A program made the position numbers and the translations under genes. Positions 1 to 8,702 of a DNA stretch of 64,000 bases are shown here, in pieces. This DNA is from an uncultured Coriobacteriaceae bacterium (GTDB lineage: Bacteria > Actinomycetota > Coriobacteriia > Coriobacteriales > Atopobiaceae). The notes beneath the pieces are model-generated. The model searched no databases. It saw nothing but the letters and a program-made list of their open reading frames with translations, and had not been told where the DNA came from. Position 1 is the stretch's first letter, and the number at the start of each line of letters is the position of its first letter. Where the stretch lies: assembly GCA_902779675.1 (NCBI GenBank), contig CACZCK010000009.1, positions 28,927 to 92,926 of the forward strand, in the 5' to 3' direction.

Positions 1-999
1 CTGCGCGGTGAGGCGGCCGAAGTCACCGTCACCGTGGAGGCCGACGATACCGCCAAAGTGCAGCTTGTACTCGACGGGGTGAGCATCACCAACACCGACG
101 CGCCAGCCATCTACGTGAAGAGCGCCGACAAGGTGTTCGTGACCACCACCGAGGGCAGCACCAACACCCTGCAGGTGACGGGGGCCTTCGTGGCCGATGG
201 CGACACCAACACCGACGCCGTGATCTTCTCCAAGGACGACCTCACGCTCAACGGCCTAGGCACGCTGGTCATCAGCTCCACCGGCAACGGTGTGACCAGC
301 AAGGACGACCTTAAGGTGACGGGCGGCAGCTACCAGGTCTCCGCGACCGCCGACGGCTTCGAGGCGCACGACTCTGTGCGCATCGCGGATGGCGAGCTGG
401 CCATCGTCAGCGGCAAGGATGCTATTCACGCCGAGGACGACGAGGACGACACTACGGGCTACGTGTACGTGTGCGGCGGCACGCTGGCCATCGACGCCGC
501 CGACGACGGCATCCAGGCAACCACCTACCTGCAGATCGACGACGGCACGCTCACCATCGATGCCGCCGAGGCGCTCGAGGCCACATACGTTCAGGTGAAC
601 GGCGGTAGCGTGAGCATCGCCGCCACCGACGACGGTATCAACGCCACGTACAAGTCGCAGAGCCTGGGTACCCCCACCATCGAGGTCACGGACGGCGAGA
701 TCCAGATCAGCATGGCCCAGGGCGACACCGACGCCCTCGACTCCAACGGCAACCTACTGGTGAGCGGCGGCACCATCGACATCACGGCGCAGTCCGCCTT
801 CGACTACGACGGCACTGCGTCCTTCACGGGAGGCACCATCACCGTCAACGGCGAGCAGGTCACCGAGATCACCAACTCCATGATGATGGGCGGCGGCATG
901 GGCCCCGGCGGCGAGATGGGTGGCATGGGTCCCGGCGGCATGGGTGAGATGGGTGGCATGGGCCCTGGAATGGGTGCCCAAGGCAACATGCAGGGCTAA
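1..999 (+). CDS. Carbohydrate-binding domain-containing surface protein, 5'-truncated by window edge
   Basis: The frame is open from base 1, so only the C-terminal ~332 residues are present; the start lies outside. The protein is a run of short beta-helix-like repeats with recurring 'DDGI' and 'GGT/GGSVSI' turns, which fits the Cthe_2159 family (a carbohydrate/polygalacturonate-binding beta-helix, often called DUF4353). The last ~40 residues are a Met/Gly repeat (MMMGGGMGPGG, GGMGPGGMGE). This low-complexity tail is common in this family and has no known catalytic role. No anchor or membrane segment is visible in the part present, so the protein is probably secreted or tethered elsewhere. It is convergent with murT, and the two share a bidirectional hairpin. 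The family assignment rests on repeat pattern only. Confidence 0.7.
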   Translation: MRGEAAEVTVTVEADDTAKVQLVLDGVSITNTDAPAIYVKSADKVFVTTTEGSTNTLQVTGAFVADGDTNTDAVIFSKDDLTLNGLGTLVISSTGNGVTSKDDLKVTGGSYQVSATADGFEAHDSVRIADGELAIVSGKDAIHAEDDEDDTTGYVYVCGGTLAIDAADDGIQATTYLQIDDGTLTIDAAEALEATYVQVNGGSVSIAATDDGINATYKSQSLGTPTIEVTDGEIQISMAQGDTDALDSNGNLLVSGGTIDITAQSAFDYDGTASFTGGTITVNGEQVTEITNSMMMGGGMGPGGEMGGMGPGGMGEMGGMGPGMGAQGNMQG

Positions 1000-1035
1000 G
1001 AACACGGGCGGCTTCCTCACATGGGAATCCGCCCG

Positions 1036-1093
1036 TACCAAACGGGGCTGCCCCCATTGGAACATGTTCCAATGGGGGCAGCCCCGTTTGGTA
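1036..1093. terminator. 58-bp perfect palindrome, bidirectional terminator
   Basis: The two 29-base arms are exactly complementary around AACATGTT at 1061-1068. The palindrome sits between two convergent stop codons (999 and 1112). There is no long T run, so a hairpin-dominated bidirectional terminator is the likely role. The perfect symmetry over 58 bp is unusual. Confidence 0.7.
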
Positions 1094-1111
1094 GGCTCCG
1101 GGTCCTCGCCG

Positions 1112-2479
1112 CTACTCGTTCCAGTAGTCGAGGGGCTGGTACTTCTTGACCAGCTCGAGGCGCAGGGCCTCGATGGTCGAGCAGTTGGCGATGACCGTCA
1201 CCGGCTCGCCGATGGCCGCGATGTCGCTCACCAGGGCGGCGTAATCGGTCTGCACGCGGATGTTGCCCTCCGATGCGCCGGCACGCAGCAGGCGATCGCG
1301 CATGTCCTCGTACTTGGGGCCACCCACGATGACCTGTGTGTCGGGACCACAGATCTGCTCCCAACGCACGTCCTGGATCCAGTCGGTAGAGAGGCCGTCC
1401 ATGATCTCGGTGGCCAGCAGGCACACCAGATGCTGGGGCAGCTCGCCCTCGGAGACCAGCATGTTGATGAGCTGGTTGCAGCCGGCGGTGTTCTTCATCA
1501 GCAGCAGGCGGCAGGGCGTGCCGTCGACGTCAAAGATCTCGAAGCGATGCGCCGCATGCGTGAAGTGCGCGAGCGCCTCGAAGGCGTCCTGCTGCGACAT
1601 GCCGCTAGCAAGCAGGCCCGCTACGGCCGCCACCGCGTTGTACACGTCGTAGCCCGCGCGCACGTTGGCCTCCACCACGTGCTCCTGCCCGTCGATGCGC
1701 AGCGTGAGCGTGCAGCTCTTCTCGCGGCGGTTGGCGATGGCCGTGCAGGCGATGTCGGCGGCATGATGCGTACGACCGCAATTGGGGCAGGTATAGTCGC
1801 CCAGGTGGGCAAAGGTGCGGTTGCCAAAGGTCAGCTCGGCGCCGCAGTTCACGCACTCCACGTGCGCGTCCTGGTCGGCCACGCCCTCCTCGTACACGGG
1901 GCACTCCACGCCAAACCACACCACCTTGTTGTCCACGGCCTCGGCGATGGAGGCCGTCACCTGGCAGTCGGCGTCCAGCACGAGCACCGTCTCGGGCGAG
2001 CTCTTGGCCGCCTCCACGATGTAGTCGCGCGCGGTGGTCCAGCTGGTGTAGCGATCAACCTGGTCGCGGTAGAGGTTGGTGACCACCATCACCTGCGGGC
2101 GGATGGCAGGCAGCATGTACTTGCTGCCACCCTCGTCGCTCTCGATAACGGCCCAGTCGCTCTTGCGCCGGCCGCCCACGGTGCTGTCGAGGCAGAGCGT
2201 CGTGGCGATGCCCTGCTCGAGGTTGGTGGACGAGGGGTCGTAGGCGGCGGTGCCGTAGGTGTTGATGACGGCCTGCTGCACGATGTGGGTCGTGGTGGTC
2301 TTGCCGTTGGTACCGGTGATGACAATGGACTTGTGGCCGCGCGAGAGCTCGGCGATGATGTTGGGATCGACCTTGAGCGCAATCATGCCAGGCAGCGAGC
2401 GGCCCGTACGCCCCAGCAGGCGCATGGCGCGGTGGGTGGCCTTGCAGATCGCGATGGCGGCACTTGATCTGATGGACAT
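1112..2479 (-). CDS. murT: Lipid II isoglutaminyl synthase, Mur-ligase-like subunit MurT
   Basis: The 455-residue protein has the Mur ligase ATP-binding loop (GTNGKTTT near residue 53), a four-Cys zinc ribbon (CVNC ... CPNC) characteristic of MurT, and a C-terminal DUF1727 domain with the D-G-x-x-x-D-W-x-x-D motif (ATEIMDGLSTDWIQD) that carries the MurT catalytic aspartate. With the amidotransferase GatD it amidates D-Glu of the peptidoglycan stem in the cytoplasm. The ATG at 2479 is chosen because AAGGAG lies 9 bases upstream and the protein then begins as MurT does; the longer frame upstream has no ribosome binding site. The usual partner gatD is not adjacent. The gene is divergent from the ACT/MBL gene. 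Confidence 0.9.
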   Translation of the reverse strand: MSIRSSAAIAICKATHRAMRLLGRTGRSLPGMIALKVDPNIIAELSRGHKSIVITGTNGKTTTTHIVQQAVINTYGTAAYDPSSTNLEQGIATTLCLDSTVGGRRKSDWAVIESDEGGSKYMLPAIRPQVMVVTNLYRDQVDRYTSWTTARDYIVEAAKSSPETVLVLDADCQVTASIAEAVDNKVVWFGVECPVYEEGVADQDAHVECVNCGAELTFGNRTFAHLGDYTCPNCGRTHHAADIACTAIANRREKSCTLTLRIDGQEHVVEANVRAGYDVYNAVAAVAGLLASGMSQQDAFEALAHFTHAAHRFEIFDVDGTPCRLLLMKNTAGCNQLINMLVSEGELPQHLVCLLATEIMDGLSTDWIQDVRWEQICGPDTQVIVGGPKYEDMRDRLLRAGASEGNIRVQTDYAALVSDIAAIGEPVTVIANCSTIEALRLELVKKYQPLDYWNE

Positions 2480-2645
2480 GGCAGACAACTCCTTGCGACG
2501 TCGGACAGATGCGACGCAAGCAGTATAGAAGAAGCGCGGGCGAGGCAGGCGCACCCGGCGGGAGCGTTTCCAAACCGATACCAAAACCGCAGCTTGGCGC
2601 AAATGGCCTATCATCGTATGCACAAAATGGCATCCGGAGGCCCAC

Positions 2646-4055
2646 ATGCGCAAGACCTACATCACCACCATGCCCGACCAGGCGGGCGCCTTCCTCACCG
2701 CGAGCAAAGCCATCGCCGAGTGCGGGGGCAACATCGTCCGCGTCAACTACAACCGCGCCGTGGACACGCGCACCCTGCTCATCGAGGTCGACGCCACCGA
2801 GAGCCAGCAGGAGCTCATCGCCGCACGCCTCAAGGACATCGAGTACCTCATCGACGACCCGGGCATGCGCCAGATCATCCTTATCGAGCTCGTGCTGCCC
2901 GACAAGCCCGGCTCGCTGGTGCCCACGCTCGAGGTCATCAAGCGCCACGAGGTCAACATCCCCTACATCAACTCGCAGGAGAACGGCACCCCCTACCAGA
3001 ACTTCAAGATGGGCCTTCTGGTGGAGAACACCGCCGAGATCAAGGACCTGCTCGACGACCTCTCCAAGATCTGCGAAGTGCGCGTGCTGGACTACGAGGC
3101 CACCGACCGCCTGCTCGACAGCACCATCTTCTATGTCACCTTTGCCAACAGGCTGCGCGAACTGCTGGGCCTCTCGCAGGACGAGACCAACGGCGCCCTG
3201 TCGTACGCCAACAAGGTCATGCAGGTGGTGGACAAGCGCGACGAGATCCCCGAGGAGGTCTTTGGCCAGATCGAGCGCTTTGCCCAGATGATCATGGACA
3301 ACAAGGGCACGCAGTTCGACGCGCGCGTGACCAAGCGCAAGCTCGCCGACAAGCTCACCATGTACATGATCGAGCCGCCCTTTGGCTGCAACACCTACAT
3401 CCTCGAGTACTACGGCGCGCTGTTGTTCATCGACTGCGGCCTGGGCTGCTTCGAGCCCGAGATGACCGAGCTGCTCGACGACCTCTTTGGCGACTTTGCC
3501 AACCGCCGCAAGAGCGTGATCGTAACGCACCCCGACATCGACAACGCCGGCCTGGTGCGCCTCTTCGACACGGTCTACCTCAACCGCACGAGCTACTCCA
3601 ACTACTCCAAGGAGAGCAAGGGCCTGCCCAGCTACCGTGAGCGCAACCCGCTGCACGCGCCGTACAACTCTCTCAGCAAGATCCTCTCGGGTTACGAGGT
3701 GCCCCAGCTGGGCCGCTGCGTGGTCATTGGCGGACGCTCCGACGACGACCCGCTCGAGCTCATCGGCAGCATGCGCTTTGGCGACTGGACCTTCAAGGTC
3801 ATCGAGGGCGAGGGTGGCCACTCGCGCGGCGAGACCATCGTCACCTGCCCCGAGCTCAAGCTCGCCTTCACCGGCGACCTCATGATCAACGAGCGCGGCC
3901 TGACCGACCTCCAGCGCGAGTTCATGGAGCTCCAGCCGCACCTGCGCTGCAGCTACGACACCAACCCCGAGCTGGCCGCCGTCATCCGCAAGGAGCTGCG
4001 CATGGAGCTGGGCAGCTACACCATCTGCCCCGGCCGCGGCGCCATCATCGAGTAG
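2646..4055 (+). CDS. Tandem ACT domains fused to a degenerate metallo-beta-lactamase fold
   Basis: In the 469-residue protein, residues ~1-75 and ~80-160 resemble two ACT domains (small-ligand sensors, with patterns such as TMPDQAGAF and VLPDKPGSL). Residues ~240-469 have a metallo-beta-lactamase-like fold. The usual HxHxDH zinc motif is replaced by HPDIDN, while the later GHSRGE and FTGDL elements remain. A ligand-regulated hydrolase or a sensor that has lost one metal site are both possible. The start is set by GGAGG 6 bases upstream. The gene stands alone and is followed by the hairpins at 4080-4106 and 4128-4156. Domain calls are by motif; the substrate is unknown. Confidence 0.65.
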   Translation: MRKTYITTMPDQAGAFLTASKAIAECGGNIVRVNYNRAVDTRTLLIEVDATESQQELIAARLKDIEYLIDDPGMRQIILIELVLPDKPGSLVPTLEVIKRHEVNIPYINSQENGTPYQNFKMGLLVENTAEIKDLLDDLSKICEVRVLDYEATDRLLDSTIFYVTFANRLRELLGLSQDETNGALSYANKVMQVVDKRDEIPEEVFGQIERFAQMIMDNKGTQFDARVTKRKLADKLTMYMIEPPFGCNTYILEYYGALLFIDCGLGCFEPEMTELLDDLFGDFANRRKSVIVTHPDIDNAGLVRLFDTVYLNRTSYSNYSKESKGLPSYRERNPLHAPYNSLSKILSGYEVPQLGRCVVIGGRSDDDPLELIGSMRFGDWTFKVIEGEGGHSRGETIVTCPELKLAFTGDLMINERGLTDLQREFMELQPHLRCSYDTNPELAAVIRKELRMELGSYTICPGRGAIIE

Positions 4056-4079
4056 CAGCACCGCCAGACGCGAGCCCAT

Positions 4080-4156
4080 GGGACAAGAACGGACGCGCCT
4101 TGTCCCGTAGCTCCCAAAAGGAATGCTGAACACAAAGGGGTTACCCCTTTGTGTTC
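4080..4156. terminator. Two hairpins between convergent genes
   Basis: The first hairpin pairs GGGACAAG (4080-4087) with CTTGTCCC (4099-4106). The second pairs 13 bases (4128-4140) with 4144-4156 around a TTA loop, giving the core AAAGGGGTTACCCCTTT. This core recurs at other gene ends in the window (see 14058, 26301, 27304, 33408). The pair lies between convergent stops and probably terminates both directions. Confidence 0.75.
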
Positions 4157-4187
4157 GAAGTCGGCGGACACGCGGTCTGCTGCGTCG

Positions 4188-5084
4188 CTAGATGCGGCGC
4201 CTGCCGTGGCGGTGCAGGCGCACGGTGCTCAGGTCGATGTTGATACCCAGGATGATCTTGGCCAGCCACAGGAAGAAGACCAGCACCAGGATGGGGATGA
4301 TGCACGAGGTGACGATCATCACCGCGAGGGCCTCGATGAAGTTGTTGAGCGAGTTGCGTGCGCCATCGGTGAGCTTGCCCAGCTCCTCGGGCATCCCGAG
4401 CAGGAACGACAGCGGGTTGCTCGAGTCCGTCGCCTGCCCGTCGTCGGCGGACTCCTCGATGGCCTCGGTGGTCTGTTCGGCGGTCTGGATGGTCTCCTGG
4501 ATGGACGCCTCGTAGGTGTCCTCGATCATGCCCGAGACGAACACGCTCGCAGGCACGACGCAGAAGATGGCGAGCGCGAACAGCACCAGCTTGAAGGACA
4601 GGCGCGACAGCATGGCGCGGCCCACGGGATGGTTCCACAGGGCGAGCGCGCCCACCAGCAACGCGCATGCCACGGGTACCAGCACCTTGAACGAGGCGAA
4701 GCCCATGATGGTGAGCAGGTACTTCTCCAGGTAGATGGCGGCAAGCACCACCAGGAAGTCGGAGCTCAGGTCGACGAGCTTCTCGGCGATGGGCGTGCCC
4801 GCGTCACCCGGCAGCAGCGAGATCGTCGCCGACGATGCCGTAGAGGCCCCGATGAGGCTCATGACCGTGTCCTTCTTCTGGTCGAGCACGGAAACCGTCT
4901 TGGCAAAGGTCTCGGGCTTCGAGAAGAACGACCCCACCACGAAGAACGAGAGCAGCCCGACGGCGATGGCCGCAACGATGCCCGCGATGCGCAGGCGGCT
5001 TGCCGTCTGGGGGTTCATGGGTTCGTTGTGGGCGGGTCCGTCCAGATACGCCTGCCCATCCGTCCGCGTCAGCTCATCAGCCAT
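4188..5084 (-). CDS. Multi-pass membrane protein of unknown function
   Basis: The protein has 298 residues. About five hydrophobic stretches are visible: one after the short polar N-terminus (GIVAAIAVGLLSFFVVGSFF), several in the middle, and one near the C-terminus (MIVTSCIIPILVLVFFLWL). Between them is an acidic, Glu/Ser-rich loop (TEAIEESADDGQATDSS). The C-terminus is short and basic (RLHRHGRRRI). The ATG at 5084 has GGAGG 6 bases upstream; the longer frame upstream lacks one. I do not recognise a family. The gene is divergent from the TIR-domain gene with a ~256-bp spacer, so a shared promoter region is possible, but a shared role is not shown. Confidence 0.7.
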   Translation of the reverse strand: MADELTRTDGQAYLDGPAHNEPMNPQTASRLRIAGIVAAIAVGLLSFFVVGSFFSKPETFAKTVSVLDQKKDTVMSLIGASTASSATISLLPGDAGTPIAEKLVDLSSDFLVVLAAIYLEKYLLTIMGFASFKVLVPVACALLVGALALWNHPVGRAMLSRLSFKLVLFALAIFCVVPASVFVSGMIEDTYEASIQETIQTAEQTTEAIEESADDGQATDSSNPLSFLLGMPEELGKLTDGARNSLNNFIEALAVMIVTSCIIPILVLVFFLWLAKIILGINIDLSTVRLHRHGRRRI

Positions 5085-5340
5085 CGTAGACCTCCATGTC
5101 GCATCGCCGAGTCGACTCCCCCTCATTCTATCGCGCGGCCGCAGGCGATGCGCGCAGGGCCGCACGTCCGCACCCAACGGCTTATTCGCCTTGTCGGCGG
5201 CGCCTCGCACCGCCGTGCGTCGCAGGCGCGTCTGGCCGTGCGGACATCGCGCGTGGGCCTCCGATACAATTGATGTCTGATGTGGGCCACCCATGCCCAG
5301 ACCCACACGACCGTCCATCCCGCTGCGATGGGAGTCCCTC

Positions 5341-8300
5341 ATGAACTGCCCCAACTGCGGACACGCCATCATCGAGGAAGCGGCCTTCTGCCCCTGGTGC
5401 GACCAGCCCGTTCCCGGCGCCCCCAGCTACGACGACTACGTCTACGAGGCCTTCATCAGCTATCGCCACCTGCCGCACGACCACGAGGTGGCCGTGCGCC
5501 TGCAGCGCGCGATCGAGGGCTTCCGCATCCCCAAGGCCCTGCGCACGGACCCGGACAGGAAGCGTCTGGGCAAGCTCTTCCGCGACGAGGACGAGCTGCC
5601 CATTGCCAGCTCGCTCCCCGACCAGATCGGCGAGGCCCTCAAGCGCTCGCGGACGCTCATAGTGATATGCAGCCGGCAGACGCGTGCGAGCCAGTGGGTG
5701 CAGCGCGAGGTCGAGCTCTACGCCTCCTACCATGGACGCAGCCGCATCCGCATCGCCCTTGTCGAGGGCGAGCCCGACGAGAGCTTCCCGCCGCTGCTGA
5801 TGACCAAGACCGTCGTCGCCGACGATGGCACCTCCACGCTCGTCGAGGAGGAGCCCCTCGCGGCGGACTTCCGCGACCTCTCGCGCAAGCACTTCGATAC
5901 CGAGCGGCTGCGCCTCGTGGCATCCATCATCGGCTGTGGCTACGACGACCTGCGCCAGCGCATGCGTGCGCGCAGACAGCGCGTCGCCCTTGCGGTCGCG
6001 TCGGCAGTGTCCGCACTCTCGGTGTCGTTCGGGTCGTTCGCCCTCTGGCAGCGCGCGCAGATCCGCCAGAACTATCGTCTGGCGCAGATCAACGAGTCCG
6101 AGCTGCTGGCCGAGGAGGCAAACGAGCTGATCGACCAGGGCGACCGCTATCAGGCGGTGGCGGTGAGCCTTTCCGCGCTCCCCCAAACCGCCGACGCGAC
6201 CGATCGTCCCTACGTCCCCGCAGCGCAGATGGCCCTGGAACGGGCGCTGAACATCTACCCCAACAGGGTCGACAACTTCTACTGGACGACCGACTTCTCG
6301 CTGGGCGGACTCGAGAGGGCTGGCGCCGCCTATGGTTCCGACGGCTCGATCGCAGCCTGCGATGCCGAGGGTGCCATCCACGTGTTCGACCGCGACGGAT
6401 ACGAGACGGGCGCCATAGCCGCGCAGGCCGCTCCGCGGGTCGCGGGCGAGGGCACGGCCTACACCCACACGCCACTGCTGCACTTTGCGGACAAGGGTCT
6501 GCTGTGCGTGGGCGTCGAGACGGTCGCGCTCTATGACCTCGAGACCCTGGAGCAGGTCTGGTCCCTCGACCTCCAGGGATGCACGCCAAGCTCCGCCTTT
6601 GCAGCGAGCGCCGACGACTCGCTCTTCACGTTGACGGTCCAGGGCGAGAAGGCCGACGCCAGGCGCACGGTCGTCATGCGTACCGAGGATGGCTCGGTCG
6701 TCGACGAATTCTCCTACGACGGCCATAGCCGGCCTGCGGATGTCCTGAGCCTCGAGAATCCCTGTGCCGCCTTCTCTGACGATGGGTCGAGGCTTGCCGT
6801 CGGCGTCGACGGATACGTCTATGCGATCGACCGTTCGACGGGTGACGTCAGACAGACGAAGCTCGCCCAAGACGAGGCGGTCGCGCTGCAGTTTTTGGGC
6901 GACGACCTCCTCGCGCTTTCGGAGCAGACGCTGGGGGCAGACACGTCCGCACTCGTGCAGCAGGCAACGGTGCAGCGACTGGGCCCATCCCTGGAGGAGA
7001 TCTGGTCGCACACCACCCAAGAGTCGGTCTCGGTGAGCGCCGACGGGTCGTATCTCGCGTCGCGGGCGGGATTCTACGGGTCGTTCCCCGACGGTGAGGG
7101 CGATGGCGACCAGGAGTTCGTGCTCCTTCGCAGCGCCATAGTGGCCCTCGACGCGCAGACGGGGACGGAGACCTACAGATACGAGCCAAAGGAGCCCATC
7201 CTCGACTGCATGGGCATCGGCGACTCGTACTATCTCGCCACAACCGCGGGAAACGTGGTCTTCCACTGCGTCGACGAGTCCGTCTCCACATGGAACTCCT
7301 TCAACGCGAACCTCGGAGAGGCGACGGCCGCCCACTTCCATGTGTATCAGGGCGGCATATCGCTCGTGCTCTGGAATGCGGATCCGAGCAGATGCCGCGT
7401 GTACGACTTTGGCGGGATGGGCATTCTTGCCAGCGAGCGATATGCCCTGGAGACCTACGAGACGACGACCGAAACCACTCCCGTCTGGTCGCAGAACGCC
7501 CTGCTCACCACCGAGGGGATCAGCCTGCTTGACCAGGAGACCCTCGAGACGACGCGCGTGGTCCCCCTCGACGAGATCGCCCCCCTGTCGGATGCGGACC
7601 ATCTGGGCATGTATCGTGCGGGCAACGGGTCGCTCTACGCCTACTCCCCCGTTCGGCAGGCTGGCAAGACCTCCAGCCTCGTCTATGCCCTCTCACCGGA
7701 GGGTGCCGAACAGGACGGCTCCTTCACCCTTGACGGCATGGCGCTCGACCCGAGCGACCCCACCGCTCTCAAGGAGTACGAGGCGACGGATGGCACGACC
7801 GTCCTGCTTGCCCACGACCAGCAGAGCGTCTGCCTTCTGGACCCCTCCACGGGAGAGATGCTCTGTCAGATCGCGTGCGACGAGCCCGTCAACGACTGCT
7901 GGTACGCGCAAGGGAAGATCGTCGTGAGCCATGGGTACGCGAAGATCAACCATGCCGCCGCCCAGCTCCTCCTTGGCCGCATGGACTATCTGTCGAGCAC
8001 CACTGCCGGCGTCCGGCTGAAGACGTACCGCGCCTCCGACGGAAGCGAGCTCGAGTCGCTCTGGGATGGCGCACAGCCTTGGGACGGCCTGCGCTCGTGC
8101 ACATCGATCGACAGCACGGGCACGCGTCTCGCGATCGCCTGCACCGACGGCTCCGTGCGCCTCTACGACGTCGAGCACGACAATCTCGTCTGGGAATCCG
8201 CAAAGGTCGAGAACGGCTTCCAGTGCGTCTACGTCGACGGGACGACGGGCAACGTCCTCATGCAGGATCGCGCGGGTTACCTCATCCTGCTCTCGGGAGC

Positions 8301-8658
8301 TGACGGCACCCCGCTCAAGACCTCATCGCTCACCGTGGAGGGCATCAGCTCGGTGAGCGCCACGCAAGACGGCAGCCTCGTGCAGGCCACCTACCGCCGC
8401 CAGGATGTCTTCGAGAGCAACGGCCTCATCGTCATCTCCCTGGACCCGGACAGCTTCGGGCCGGTAAGCGAGATCCCGCTCGGACTCTTCCGCAACGCAA
8501 GCGGGACGCGTGTCGCGCTGCGCAACGAGTTCCACAACCGTTCCGTGCTCGTCTGCCCCTGCCTCTCGCTCGAGCAGCTCATCGGCATCGCGAACGCGAC
8601 GGTCGAGTATCACCCCATAAACGACTACGAGAGCCTGATATATCGTCTGGGAGGCTAG
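5341..8658 (+). CDS. Zinc-ribbon / TIR / transmembrane / beta-propeller protein
   Basis: The protein has 1105 residues. Residues 3-21 form a CxxC...CxxC zinc ribbon (CPNC, CPWC). Residues ~35-160 are a TIR domain with the AFISYRH strand and the S-x-W-V-x-x-E motif. Its glutamate, Glu123, sits where the catalytic residue of TIR NADases lies. A hydrophobic helix follows at ~217-238 (ALAVASAVSALSVSFGSF). The remaining ~850 residues are repetitive 'GSDGS / VYAID / VSADGSYLA' blades, a WD40/quinoprotein-like propeller that is presumably extracytoplasmic. A membrane sensor that turns external binding into NAD-directed or scaffold signalling is an inference. The start is chosen at the zinc ribbon, where GGGAG lies 6 bases upstream; an alternative ATG at 5293 exists. 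The gene stands alone. Confidence 0.75.
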   Translation: MNCPNCGHAIIEEAAFCPWCDQPVPGAPSYDDYVYEAFISYRHLPHDHEVAVRLQRAIEGFRIPKALRTDPDRKRLGKLFRDEDELPIASSLPDQIGEALKRSRTLIVICSRQTRASQWVQREVELYASYHGRSRIRIALVEGEPDESFPPLLMTKTVVADDGTSTLVEEEPLAADFRDLSRKHFDTERLRLVASIIGCGYDDLRQRMRARRQRVALAVASAVSALSVSFGSFALWQRAQIRQNYRLAQINESELLAEEANELIDQGDRYQAVAVSLSALPQTADATDRPYVPAAQMALERALNIYPNRVDNFYWTTDFSLGGLERAGAAYGSDGSIAACDAEGAIHVFDRDGYETGAIAAQAAPRVAGEGTAYTHTPLLHFADKGLLCVGVETVALYDLETLEQVWSLDLQGCTPSSAFAASADDSLFTLTVQGEKADARRTVVMRTEDGSVVDEFSYDGHSRPADVLSLENPCAAFSDDGSRLAVGVDGYVYAIDRSTGDVRQTKLAQDEAVALQFLGDDLLALSEQTLGADTSALVQQATVQRLGPSLEEIWSHTTQESVSVSADGSYLASRAGFYGSFPDGEGDGDQEFVLLRSAIVALDAQTGTETYRYEPKEPILDCMGIGDSYYLATTAGNVVFHCVDESVSTWNSFNANLGEATAAHFHVYQGGISLVLWNADPSRCRVYDFGGMGILASERYALETYETTTETTPVWSQNALLTTEGISLLDQETLETTRVVPLDEIAPLSDADHLGMYRAGNGSLYAYSPVRQAGKTSSLVYALSPEGAEQDGSFTLDGMALDPSDPTALKEYEATDGTTVLLAHDQQSVCLLDPSTGEMLCQIACDEPVNDCWYAQGKIVVSHGYAKINHAAAQLLLGRMDYLSSTTAGVRLKTYRASDGSELESLWDGAQPWDGLRSCTSIDSTGTRLAIACTDGSVRLYDVEHDNLVWESAKVENGFQCVYVDGTTGNVLMQDRAGYLILLSGADGTPLKTSSLTVEGISSVSATQDGSLVQATYRRQDVFESNGLIVISLDPDSFGPVSEIPLGLFRNASGTRVALRNEFHNRSVLVCPCLSLEQLIGIANATVEYHPINDYESLIYRLGG

Positions 8659-8702
8659 GCCGAACGACACGAGAGGCCGAGCGACGAGATAACCCCTGGA
8701 CC

